Origin: Wolfiporia cocos
Taxonomy: Eukaryota; Basidiomycota; Agaricomycetes; Polyporales; Phaeolaceae
Direction: 5' to 3'
Assembly: GCA_029448655.1 (NCBI GenBank)
Contig: JACCLO010000001.1
Span: 62,001-126,000, forward strand
DNA: 64,000 nt
This document shows positions 34,619 through 45,726 of this stretch, piece after piece. The first letter of the stretch is position 1. Every line of letters begins with the position of its first letter. A program made the translations under genes and the position numbers. The notes under the pieces were generated by a model. That model saw only the letters and a program-made list of their open reading frames with translations, did no database searches and had not been told where the DNA came from.

Positions 34619-35176
34619 TGTCACAGACTTACACGTCTGTGCGGACCCAGGCAACTGGGGAGATCCTATACGCCTAACAAGGCGGTGCGCGACCCAGCAG
34701 AGGTGACGACGTCGGCTGTACCCCGCATCCAGGGACTCCTAAGAGGCGACATACTGAGGTGGCACACAGACAAGCTAGTCATAGAGGGGCCCCGGGCCAG
34801 AGCGCACACAGGGAAGTTGTAAGAAAGGCACTATGTGCATTGACGAGAATCTCAAGGATGGGGCTGTAAGGCCCACATCCGTCGTACTTATACATGGTGA
34901 GTTGGCCAGTAATGGCCACCCTAAAGTAGTGGCCTGTGCGCCGTAACTAAGAGAGCACATGATACATGTAACTACTTGTGACCATTGTAACTGTGTGACC
35001 ATAACGTAGATACCTGAGGTGCGCGCTACCCTACAGCGCTAACCTAATGATCAGGTGACCAACAGACTCGGACTAACGTGAGAGTAGCATTAGCGTAGCG
35101 GTGCGGCGTACACCTAGCGCCGCACATACAACTAATGCGAGGAACGTACAGTGGCCCCCTGGGCACATCCGTGACA
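34619..35176 (-). repeat. Solo LTR (558 bp), duplicate of 24767-25324
   Basis: Flanked by CGAAG at 34614-34618 and 35177-35181. It differs from its duplicate by one base at 35139. Confidence 0.87.
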
Positions 35177-36528
35177 CGAAGGATGGGCCAACATATTTAT
35201 AGATAAAGTATATACACAACACGGACTACCAAAGAAAGTATTTAGCGACAGAGGACCACAATTTGTAGCAGAGTTCATAAAGGACGTATATCGTAGACTA
35301 GGCATACAGGGAAACCCGAGTACCGCATTCCATCCACAAACAGACGGGCAAACGGAACATATGAACCAGGAACTCGAGGTCTACCTGAGATTATTTATTA
35401 ACGATACACATATGAACTGGCCGGACTTACTCCCGCTGGCAAGCTTTGCGTACAAGACACACGTACACAGTAGCACGGGATATAGTCCCTTTTACCTTAC
35501 GCACGGATACCACCCCTTCACAGGTGTAGAGGCGCCGGAACAAGAAGAGGGGGTAGCACGGGATTGGGTTGAACACATGCACACCATATCCAAACTCGCT
35601 TCACAGAACCTGAAGAAAGCTAAACTACGCATGAAAGAGTACTACGATAGGAAACGGGCATCGCCACTATCGTACTCTGAAGGCGACTTGGTTTGGGTCG
35701 ACGGCCGTAACATAAACATGGGCCACCCAACCAAGAAGCTTGACTCCAAGCGGTTTGGACCGTACAAGGTCACGAAGAAGGTCGGGCACGGAGCATACGA
35801 ACTAGACCTCCCCGCAGACATGCGCGGGATATACCCAGTATTCAACGAGGTCTTACTCCTACCATACACACCGCCCGCCTTCCCCAACCAGAACCACAAC
35901 GAACTGACGGAAGGCAATGACACTCGCAGGCCTCTCAGGATCCTCGAATCCAGGGAAGACCGAGGGCGAGTCGAGCTAGAAGTCAAGTGGTCGGACGGGA
36001 CTAAAACATGGGAACGAAAACGTGGAATGAACCATTACCAAGAGCTCGTCACAAAATTCTTTGAAGCTAGACCATCCGCCCCAGGCAACCAGTGGAAAAA
36101 CAGACTCGCTGGTTGGGACCACTCTAACACTAAGTGGGATCCAGAATGGGAGGACTTCGAACGAAAAGCTCAGGAAATGGGACTTAGAGAGAACCCGAAG
36201 GAGTTCATCATATACGACGACATAGACACTACGCTTCTAGTCAAAGGCAGCATACCCTTTTACGCCTATGAAAAGAAGCTCGTCGCTTGTAACTTCTGGT
36301 TCTGTCGTCCACAAACACGGGTTATGCAATACAGAATACGAGTTGGACAACCGATAGAATCCACTATACCTGAATCGAAAGGATACTGGATCTACCCGGT
36401 CCTAAACACCATCCAGCTCGCAAACCCACACGTTTGCACCAAAACCGTAGACCACCCGTGCCATGTTGACCAAACTATGTACAAAGTGATTGCTGGGCGT
36501 GGGGACACGCAGCTAGAAGAGGGGGTAC

Positions 36529-36899
36529 TGTCACAAGCCGATTTTCTCCAACTAGCTTGCGACTAGGAACAACCCTTATCTTATCTAAGCGCCCGCCTAT
36601 GCATCACGTGCAAGGACCCCGAACACCCCACACGTGCTTACACAGACCCCGGACACCCTTGATGTGGCTCTACACCTACGATAGGGTTTACCATACTCTA
36701 AACGGTCTATCAGCTTACGTAATACTGTATAGTAGCCAAACATGTACAAACAGCCTACGAGCATATATACCAGCCAGACAAGCAGGGAGCACCCCAGACT
36801 CGTCTTGGCCTTTGTTGCCTTGAGTAGCCTCAGACTAGGAATACGCTTCCACGTGAGTAATATTCCCCTGAGTAGTTACTTGAGAATACGCTTGTGTCA
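36529..36899 (+). repeat. 3' LTR of the hybrid element (X type)
   Basis: A 371-bp copy of the X 3' LTR, followed by CAGTG at 36900-36904. Confidence 0.92.
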
Positions 36900-37544
36900 C
36901 AGTGGCTCGGATGGTCGATGAACCAGCTGAACGAGTCCGCCATCACGACGGCGATCATGGGTGACAGGCTGGTTACTCTCAGGGCGCTTCTGGCGGTCCA
37001 TCGCGAAGAAATGGAACGGGCACTATTTGCTAAGTATGCCTATACTCTGTTGTGCCTTTGGTCCGCTCATGTAACTGGCTGCTTGCAGGATCATGTTCGC
37101 AGAATATCGCCAATCGAACTTGATCGTCGCAGGTATGTAATATAATTTATGTCTCCAGGTATTAGCTGAGATAAATGCTCGTAAAGATGGAACATTCTCC
37201 ACATACTCTGCGCTCAATCTAGTGTGAACCACGTCAAGTTGCTCCACCATGTATTGCATAAACTCCCTCAAGATTCAGTCGAACGGATGCTTAATCAACA
37301 GTACAAGCTCAATCGCAACACTGTGAGTACATACATTGCTTGCGTTGGTCTTTGTGTCCTCAATCCCTCCACAGCCTCTTCACATAGCTGTCAAACGATC
37401 TAGAGTGACCTTGTTCGCATGCTGGTTGATACTAAAGTTACACCATTCCTCCTCCACGATTCAGAGAGCTCGATACCTCTGCACATTGCCATCAAGCGCC
37501 AGGCCGCGTCGATGTCGGAACTGCTCGCCGATGCAGGCCCCATT
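36900..37544 (+). pseudogene. Duplicate ankyrin gene block
   Basis: This is a second copy of 27048-27692 with the same exons, introns and the same one-base loss. The shared lesion means the gene was already damaged before the duplication. It ends in CCATT (37540-37544), the left target duplication of Y. Confidence 0.88.
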
Positions 37545-37913
37545 TGTCACAAGCCGATTTTCTCCAACTAGCTTGCGACTAGGGACAACCCTTATCTTAT
37601 CTAAGCGCCCGCCTATGCATCACGTGCAAGGACCCCGAACACCCCACACGTGCTTACACAGACCCCGGACACCCTTGTGGCCCTACACCTACGATAGGGT
37701 TTACCATACTCTAAAACGGTCTATCAGCTTATGTAATACTGTATAGTAGCCAAACATGTACAAACAGCCTACGAGCATATATACCAGCCAGACGAGCAGG
37801 GAGCACCCCAGACTCGTCTTGGCCTTTGTTGCCTTGAGTAGCCTCAGACTAGGAATACGCTTTCACGCGAGTAATATTCCCCTGAGTAGTTGCTTGAGAT
37901 AGCGCTTGTGTCA
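37545..37913 (+). repeat. 5' LTR of element Y
   Basis: A 369-bp LTR running from TGTCACAAGCCG to GCTTGTGTCA. The TATA box TATATA is at 37778-37783 and the predicted transcript start is near 37810. Confidence 0.94.
37778..37820 (+). promoter_or_regulatory. Promoter and transcript-start/self-primer motif of element Y
   Basis: TATATA at 37778 is followed 32 nt later by AGACTCGTCTT (37810-37820). A start near that point would place this motif at the very 5' end of the RNA. Its exact complement lies just inside the LTR at 37915-37925. Confidence 0.6.
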
Positions 37914-37914
37914 T

Positions 37915-37925
37915 AAGACGAGTCT
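37915..37925 (+). promoter_or_regulatory. Self-primer binding site of element Y
   Basis: AAGACGAGTCT lies one base after the LTR end and is the perfect reverse complement of 37810-37820. The same pair is found in X, the hybrid and the W2 LTR. There is no TGG-type tRNA primer site here. Confidence 0.68.
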
Positions 37926-38675
37926 CCACCCCGTTCTGAGTTCATTCCAGAACAACCCCGGCGCACTAGGGGCAAAGTGCATTGTTTCTTCGCCCTCGAG
38001 TTGACTTCGGTCGATTCGGGTGTATAAACTCTTATCCTCCCGTATCCCAGGGACAAGGGACAGGGTTCTGGGGGAATACATTTGTGAACAGTGTGTAGGG
38101 GACCTCTCCTACCGTTGCTTCTAAGCTACTGGGCCACCGTCGTGCAACGCGGCGTAAAGGCTTTGGGTTTCATCCCCACCGTAGTAATTGTGCACCCGAC
38201 GCGTAATAATCAAAGGCGTTAAGGGGCCCTACGGCAGACTACAGAGGCACTGGGCACCTATTTACGCGCATTATCGCGCCACTGTACGGGCATTACCGCC
38301 CCCCCGTTACTATACAACCCAGCGCCCCACCAGGCGGCTGAAGAGGCGCGACACAGCCTGTCCATACGGCCACTTGGCCCAAATACGATAGCTTTTAGAC
38401 CCTCCATCCCAAGGGTTTAGATCCCGTGCCCCCGGTATCCCGAATTAGCTTCGGGGCTGGACGAGGTTTCGGAGGCAGAGATTACTTGCCGGCCTTGGGC
38501 TGAAAACCCCTTGGCGTTTCTTGGCGCACCTCCGAAAAGAGGTGGTCTCTGAATAGAGTGGAAAGACAGTTTCTAGTTACCACCCCGATCGCAGCTATAG
38601 GCTGATCCACAGTGGGCGGGTAGCGCTGTTTTTCGCGACTCTACTTTCTATACCTACACCTTCCCATACGATACA
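37926..38675 (+). other. 5' leader of element Y
   Basis: About 750 nt between the primer site and the polyprotein ATG, conserved in X (17702-18462) and the hybrid (28062-28823). No reading frame persists among the copies. Presumably untranslated leader with packaging signals. Confidence 0.55.
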
Positions 38676-41600
38676 ATGGCCTCCCCACACGACCTCGACT
38701 ACATCCGCAACCCGAGGCCCGAACAACCCCCGACCCCGGCAGGCATCCCGCTCCCCGGCTCCGTCGCCCCCAGCAACCCGTTCCACCCAGGGCAGTGGGT
38801 GAACTACCAAGTACATGGTCTCCCCGAGGACTTCGCACTTCTGTCGGTGGCAGATAGCATACACGCCCCCCGACCCAACGTCGAAGTCGCCTCGGTACAC
38901 ACCGAGACCATTGGAGCAAACCGCCCTGGCCGCTCACTAGTACTGGGAGGATCGGTCGAGGACCAAGGACCAGGCGTCGAACGGTTGGACCACGTACTCC
39001 GCGTAGCCCAGCAATCCAACACCATCCGAGGGGCGAGTCCCTTAGCCCACATCGACTCCCCCCTGGCTATGCAATGGGCGTTCCCCCCCAACCCGGCAAC
39101 AGCGGACTTTGGCTTTCGGTGTCAGACGGTAGCAGCTACAATGGTGCAGACCGGTGTGTGGAACGCCGACATGGGAGCACGATTCCTGCGGGAGGCACAA
39201 CGCCTCCAAGCAGATGCAATCGCGGCAGGAGATGCGGCCTCGTTACACAGCCAGCACTCCGCCCCCCGTCGGTCAGTACCATCGGTTCCGGAAGAACGTT
39301 TCCGGCCGGTCGAAAATTGGGTGAGGTCCGTCCACATGGGATCTCCCCCCCCGGTGAATCCAGCAACCCGTCCGGCCTCGAACGCAGGCACCCGGCAGAC
39401 GAACCCCTTCCTGCCAGGCTACACCCCCCCGGTCATCACACCCCAGGTTCCTTACTCGGCTGTGGCAGCATCTCCGGTCCCTCCGTCGGCTCCCCCTGCA
39501 AACGTGCACGCGAACACCTGGAGAGCCGCGCCTCTTCAGGGAACACGGGCATCGATGTGGCGGCCCGAGAAACCGGCTAGTTCGCAGTGGGATGCGTACT
39601 CCATGCTCCCCGAGCCACAGCCTGACCCTCGGTACAAGTCTAAGGTGCGCGAACCCGAACCCTTCACCGGCGAGAACTTCATCGCCTGGGTAATGCGCCT
39701 AAAACTGTACATCGACGACAACCGGCCGCTGCTCTTCACAGACAGCAAGAAAATCGGCACGGCCATCTCGTTGATACGGGGACCAAAGGTAGACTCATGG
39801 GTAACGGCTTTTACGCGGGAACATTACCGTGACGGACAATGGCACATGAGCTGGCTCCGCTTCGTCTGGGAACTCCACCAGAAGTTCGACGACCCCAACT
39901 TGGAAAAGAAGTCGGCGGTTGCAGCGGAAAAGCTCAGTATGACCATCGGTAAGGGCGAAGAGTACTTCCAGGAGCTGGAAAGACTTCTTTCGGAGGCGAA
40001 ATACGACAAGGAGAACCAGATTGTTCATCGCTGGGTCACCTCCGCCATCCCAAAGGAAATCTACACGGCAGTACACTCCGCCTTCGTCGCTGCCACGGTA
40101 AACGACAAGTCGCAACGCGGGTACAACGTCCAGATCCCCGAGGACTACGAATCCTGGAAACAGGCAATCCTCCGGACGGACAACGCGATGCGTCGTCTCC
40201 GCGACGAAGAAAAGCTGCGCCACGGTCGAGACACGGGTAAGGGCGTCGCCGACAAGGGAAAAGGTCGGGCAACAACATCGTCATCGGGAGCCACGCGGTC
40301 CGAGCCCACCGCGGAAGAACGGGCCAACTTGCTCAAGAGGAAGTGCCACTCTTGCAGCAAGACACAAGCAGAGGCACCAGGGAAGGGCTGCAACAAGCCC
40401 GTCTGGCACCAACCCAACTGGAAGCCCCGAGCAGCTACCAGTGGAGGGAACACCGGTGCCGGACCCTCACAACCGGCGCGCACCCGCCAGGCCGTCGAAG
40501 GCCCACCCGCAGAAAAAGTCCTCGGGGAAGTATCCCAGGAGGACTTCGTGCGAATGGTGGCAGCCTGGGCCAAAGAAAATCCGGAGGCTGCGAAGGAAGC
40601 CGGATTCACTCAGGTACGTCCCCTCTCTAATAATAAATTTTCAGTTCTGGAGATCGAGGAACCAGTAAATGTCTCTATCTCCGAATCTGCCTCGGAGGGT
40701 AACGAACCGGTGGATGGACTATATGGGCTAGGAACCGGGGCCCCAATATTTGATTACGTATCTGTACCACGTTCAGTAGATTTGGCGCCTGGTGACGACG
40801 ACGGAGCTTCAACATGCTCCAATGATTCGTTTGTAACAGCCTCAGAGGAGCCTCCCACCGGAGCTTGGCGGGAGGATAAAACCGTGCTTAATTCCTCTAT
40901 TAATATAAACTATGTGCCAATGGACGTAGACCCGGTTGTAGACTCAGATGCGCAAATGGCAGACGCATCTAAGCCTACAGTCCAGAAAAAGACGGAAAAG
41001 AAAATGCGGCGTCGACGTGCCAAGAAGAAGGCAGTCACGCTCGACATATACCTAGACCACCCGCGGGCAATCCCCCCTGAGCGCAAAAGCGAAGGAGCCG
41101 CGGGATACAATCTTCACTCCGCGGAGGAAGTCGTTATACCCAATGGGAAACGTATCACCGTGGATACTGGCATAATGATCCGAATGCCACCCGGTGTATA
41201 CAGCCGCATAGCTCCACGATCCGGGCTCACCTTGAAGGGAGTCGACGTGGAGGCCGGGGTAGTTGACGAAGACTACACCGGCCGGTTAAAAGTCATACTG
41301 AATAATCAGACTGGAACAGATTATCAGGTCGAGTATGGGGACAGAATCGCCCAGTTCATACTCGAATGCAACATGACACCAGACACGCGCATAGTAAAAA
41401 GCATTAGGGAAACCAGACGCGGAACACAGGGGTTCGGCTCTACTGGTGAGAAACTCAGAGGGAATGTAGTGGTAATCCAGACGGGAAAACGGGGAAGGCA
41501 GATCAAAGTACCGATCACCCTCCACCGCCCTGACGGACGCGCCCTCTTCACAAAGGCACTGATAGACTCCGGTTCAACGGGATCGGTCATCAGTCGTGCC

Positions 41601-44600
41601 TACGTGGAGGAACACAAACTCGAGCAACTCCCACTAGACCGACCCGTCAAACTGTACAACGCTGACGGTAGTACCAACGCTGCGGGCAAAATGACGCACT
41701 ATGTCGAACTCCAGATGCAGATCGACACGCATTTGGAAACGCGCAAGTTCCACGTCACCGAGCTGAGCTCGGCCGACATATTCCTCGGCTTTGATTGGTT
41801 GGAGGACCACAATCCCACCATCAACTGGAAGAAACGCCGAATCACCTTCACCTGCGACTGCAAACACGAGCAGATCGAGGATGGTGACCATATTTATTAC
41901 ATCTTTGCTGACGCATGGTTACGGAATAGGGAAGAGTGCCGGGCCGACATCGCTGAGCGAGTCCGCGCGACGAAGGCAACCGAGATCGCCATCGCCACCG
42001 GTAAAACCACGGAAGCCAAGACTTTCGAGGAAGTGGTCCCCGAGTACTTACACGAATTCGAAGACGTGTTTAAGGAAACAGAATTCGACCAACTTCCCGA
42101 AAGACGACCGTGGGACCACGCCATAGAACTCCTACCGAACTCCGAACCTTACGCCGGCAAGATCTATGCCCTATCGCCACGAGAACAAGAGGCGCTAGAC
42201 GACTTTCTAGAAGAACAGTTACGGACTGGACGCATACGACCATCCAAGTCACCATGGGGGGCACCATTCTTCTTCGTCAAAAAGAAGGATGGGAAACTGA
42301 GACCCATTCAGGACTATCGGAAATTGAACCAGATGACCAAGAAGAACCGGTACCCGCTCCCGCTGATCACGGAGCTGCTCAACAAGTTGAAGCGAGCTAA
42401 GTACTTTTCTAAACTGGACATTCGTTGGGGATATACAAACGTCAGAATCAAAGAAGGCGACAAAGAAAAAGCCGCCTTCATCACTAATAGAGGGCTATAC
42501 GAGCCATTAGTGATGTTCTTCGGAATGTGCAACGCACCGGGCACGTTCCGGACTTTGATGAATGACATTTTCCGAGACCTGATAATGACTGGAAAGGTCA
42601 TTGTATATTTAGACGACATACTTGTTTTCACGGAGACCGAGGCAGAACACAAGGAGATCCTGCGCAAGGTTTTGCTCGTTCTCCGTCAAAACAAGTTGAC
42701 TTGTAAACCAGAGAAATGCGAGTTTATGAAGTCGGAAGTAGAATACTTAGGACACATAATCTCTCATGGGGAAATCCGCATGGATCCCGCGAAGGTGGCG
42801 GCAGTGGCTGAATGGCCCGCACCTCGGAACAAGAAAGAAGTACAGTCCTTCATTGGATTCGCAAACTTCTACCGGAGATTCATACCTAAGTTTTCCACGG
42901 TAGCACGCCCACTGATAAACCTAACCAAGGACACGCCTTGGCAGTGGGGTACGGCGGAACAAGAGTGTTTTGATAAGTTAAAGAAAATATTTATCGAAGC
43001 ACCCGTGTTAGGGATACCAAACGACGACGATCCTTTCCGCATCGAGGCAGACTCATCGGACTTCGCAACCGGAGCCTGCCTCATGCAGAAACAGGACGGC
43101 GTCTGGAAACCCATCGCCTACCAGAGTAAGATGATGCTACCGGCAGAACGGAACTACGAGATCTACAACAGAGAACTCCTCGCCATCATGCGCGCACTCG
43201 ATGAATGGCGGCATTTCGTAATGGGTGGCAAACACCCTGTAGAAGTACTAACGGACCATAAGAACTTAGAATACTTTAAGACTCCGCAAAAAATTAATCC
43301 GCGACAAGCCCGGTGGATGACAGAACTCGCCGAGTATGACCTACAACTCGTGCACATCCCCGGGAAGACCAATGGAAGGGCCGATGGGCTTTCCCGAAGA
43401 AGTGATCACAGAAACGACAAGGATCACCTCGAAGGGCAAGTCGTCCTGAAGCCACACCTCTTCGTCCAAGATAGCGCAGAAAGGCTGCGATCCTCATTCT
43501 ATACTGTAGTCAAGGGTATCACCCACGACGAAGTAAAAGAGAGGGTCAAAGCGGAAGCCGCTCTCTACGATGGAAAGGAAGGAGTAGAAGTAGGGGAAAC
43601 GACCGAGGACGGTCTGCGATATAGGAGGGGGAGGTTAATAATCCCTCGGAACGAAGAATTAATCGGAAAAATCATTTCTTCGTTCCACGACACCGTCTCA
43701 GCAGGACACCCTGGCACCGAAAACACGTACACGGCCATACATTGACACTACTGGTGGCCCAAGATGCGCTCAGACATCCGCCAGTACGTCAAAGCCTGTA
43801 TCAAGTGCCAGGCCGCTAAGCCGGACCGATCCAAACGCGCGGCTCCGCTCAACCCGAACCCAACTCCAGCACACAATTGGGAGAACATTTCCGTAGACAT
43901 GATCACGGGACTCCCCACTTCCAAGGGTCGCGATGCGATAATTGTAGTAGTAGACATGAAGTCAAAAGACTATATAGCTGTACCAACAACGACTAAACTA
44001 TCGGCCGAAGGATGGGCCAACATATTCGTAGATAAAATATATACACAACACGGACTACCAAAGAAAATATTTAGCGACAGAGGACCACAATTTGTATCAG
44101 AATTCATAAAGGACGTATACCGTAGACTAGGCATACAGGGAAACCCGAGTACCGCGTTCCACCCACAGACAGACGGGCAAACGGAACGTATGAACCAGGA
44201 ACTCGAGGTCTACCTTAGACTATTTATTAACGATACTCATACGAACTGGCCGGACTTACTCCCGCTGGCAAGCTTTGCGTACAAGACACACGTACACAGT
44301 AGCACGGGATATAGTCCCTTTTACCTTACGCACGGATACCACCCCTTCACAGGTGTAGAGGCGCCGGAACAAGAAGAGGGGGTAGCGCAAGATTGGGTCG
44401 AACATATGCACACCATATCCAAACTCGCTTCACAGAACCTGAAGAAAGCTAAACTACGCATGAAGGAGTACTACGATAGGAAACGGGCATCGCCACTATC
44501 GTACTCCGAAGGCGACTTGGTTTGGGTCGACGGCCGTAACATAAACATGGGCCACCCAACCAAGAAGCTCGACTCCAAGCGGTTTGGACCATACAAGGTC

Positions 44601-45395
44601 ACGAAGAAGGTCGGGCACGGAGCATACAAACTAGACCTCCCCGCAGACATGCGCGGGATATACCCAGTATTCAACGAGGTCTTACTCCTACCTTATACAC
44701 CGCCCGCCTTCCCCAATCAGGACCATAGTAAAGTGACGGAAAGCAATGACGTTCGCAGGCCTCTCAGGATCCTCGAATCCAGAGAAGACCGAGGGCGAAT
44801 CGAGCTAGAAGTCAAGTGGTCTGACGGGACCAGAACATGGGAACGAAAACGTGGATTGAACCATTACCAAGAGCTCGTCACAAAATTCTTCGAAGCAAGA
44901 CCATCCGCCCCAGGTAACCAGTGGAAAAACAGAAACACTGGCTGGGACCACTCTAACACCAAATGGGATCCAGAGTGGGAGGACTTCGAACGAAAAGCTC
45001 AGGAAATGGGACTTAGGGAGAACCCGAAGGAGTTCATCATATACGACGACATAGACACTACGCTTCTTGTCAAAGGCAGCATACCATTCTACGCCTACGA
45101 AAAGAAGCTTGTCGCTCGTAACTTCTGGTTCTGCGATCCACGAACACGGGTCATGCAATACGGAATACGCGTTGGAACACCGATAGAATCCACTATACCT
45201 GAATCAATAGGATACTGGATCTATCCGGTCTTAAACACACTCCAATTAGCGCATCCACACATCTGCACCAAAACCGTAGACCACCCGTGCCATGTTGACC
45301 AAACTATGTACAAAGTGATTGCTGGGCGTGGGGACACGCAGCTAGAAGAGGGGGTACTGTCACAAGCCGATTTTCTCCAACTAGCTTGCGACTAG
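38676..45395 (+). pseudogene. gag-pol: Element Y Gag-dUTPase-Pol polyprotein with one premature stop
   Basis: A single frame of 2239 codons interrupted only by TGA at 43743-43745 (CGA in X, so a C to T change). Order: Gag with an unusual Cys/His cluster CHSCS...C...H near residues 557-578; basic linker KKTEKKMRRRRAKKK near 771-785; dUTPase about 787-926 (AAGYNLHSA, APRSGL, GVVDEDYTG, GDRIAQFI, RGTQGFGSTG); protease DSGST near 964; RT YLDD 1311-1314; RNase H about 1455-1575 (EADSSDFATG, LTDHKNL, GRADGLSR); integrase with HHCC spanning the stop, DMITGLP, FSDRGPQF and QTERMNQ; and a chromodomain-like RILESREDRGR...VKWSDGT. A C-terminal extension of about 165 residues ends inside the 3' LTR. Motif 1 of the dUTPase has Asn where Asp is usual. 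The stop removes the integrase core, so this copy is probably non-autonomous. Confidence 0.93.
40614..40644 (+). other. 31-nt intron-like segment in Y gag
   Basis: It contains GTACGT at the start, CTAAT as a possible branch site and TTTTCAG at the end. Unspliced, it is read through in frame. Spliced, the frame would reach TAA at 40666-40668, ending the protein near residue 654, just after Gag. At 31 nt it is shorter than the introns of the host genes here (about 45-60 nt), so splicing is uncertain. Confidence 0.4.
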
Positions 45396-45726
45396 GGACA
45401 ACCCTTATCTTATCTAAGCGCCCGCCTATGCATCACGTGCAAGGACCCCGAACACCCCACACGTGCTTACACAGACCCCGGACACCCTTGTGGCCCTACA
45501 CCTACGATAGGGTTTACCATACTCTAAAACGGTCTATCAGCTTATGTAATACTGTATAGTAGCCAAACATGTACAAACAGCCTACGAGCATATATACCAG
45601 CCAGACGAGCAGGGAGCACCCCAGACTCGTCTTGGCCTTTGTTGCCTTGAGTAGCCTCAGACTAGGAATACGCTTTCACGCAAGTAATATTCCCCTGAGT
45701 AGTTGCTTGAGATAGCGCTTGTGTCA
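45358..45726 (+). repeat. 3' LTR of element Y
   Basis: A 369-bp LTR preceded by the purine tract AGAAGAGGGGGTA. The polyprotein stop TAG at 45393-45395 lies 38 bp inside it. The repeat ends at 45726 and CCATT follows. Confidence 0.94.

Larger units (their letters stand above)
28824..36566 (+). pseudogene. gag-pol: Hybrid element polyprotein, interrupted
   Basis: The Y-type frame is open from 28824 to 33359 and covers Gag, dUTPase, protease, RT and the start of RNase H. It then runs into the solo LTR at 33302-33757. The X-type remainder includes a one-base loss near 34402, the solo LTR at 34619-35176, and an integrase core to C-terminal frame at 35361-36566. The frame of 1511 codons at 28824 is a truncated polyprotein with foreign residues at its C-terminus, not a distinct gene. 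The dUTPase motif 1 reads GYNLHSA, as in Y. Confidence 0.9.
27693..36899 (+). mobile_element. Hybrid gypsy element: Y-type 5' half joined to X-type 3' half
   Basis: The left LTR and first 4.8 kb match Y; from about 32915 to the right LTR it matches X, including the two X solo LTRs. The left flank carries CCATT (the Y target site), the right flank CAGTG (the X target site). Mismatched target duplications show that this element arose by recombination between X and Y rather than by insertion. The switch lies between 32537 (Y-specific G) and 32915 (X-specific C). Confidence 0.9.
32944..42795 (+). repeat. Second copy of the 9852-bp tandem duplication
   Basis: This is the second unit of the tandem repeat; divergence from the first begins at 42767 (T, against C at 32915). 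It contains the X-type 3' half of the hybrid element, the second ankyrin block and the 5' half of Y. Confidence 0.88.
37545..45726 (+). mobile_element. Near-intact Ty3/gypsy chromovirus-type element Y
   Basis: An 8182-bp element with 369-bp LTRs that differ at one site (CGCGAG versus CGCAAG near the 3' end) and the target duplication CCATT at 37540-37544 and 45727-45731. It carries a self-primer site, a 762-nt leader, one polyprotein frame broken only by a single stop, and a polypurine tract. It inserted in an ankyrin-repeat exon, in the sense orientation of the host gene. Confidence 0.94.

Noticed and set aside
22683..42767. The tandem copies as a plain assembly artefact
   Set aside because: Not fully excluded, but the hybrid carries junction-specific features (mismatched target duplications, a switch from Y to X variants) and small differences from its neighbour that simple sequence duplication by assembly would not create.
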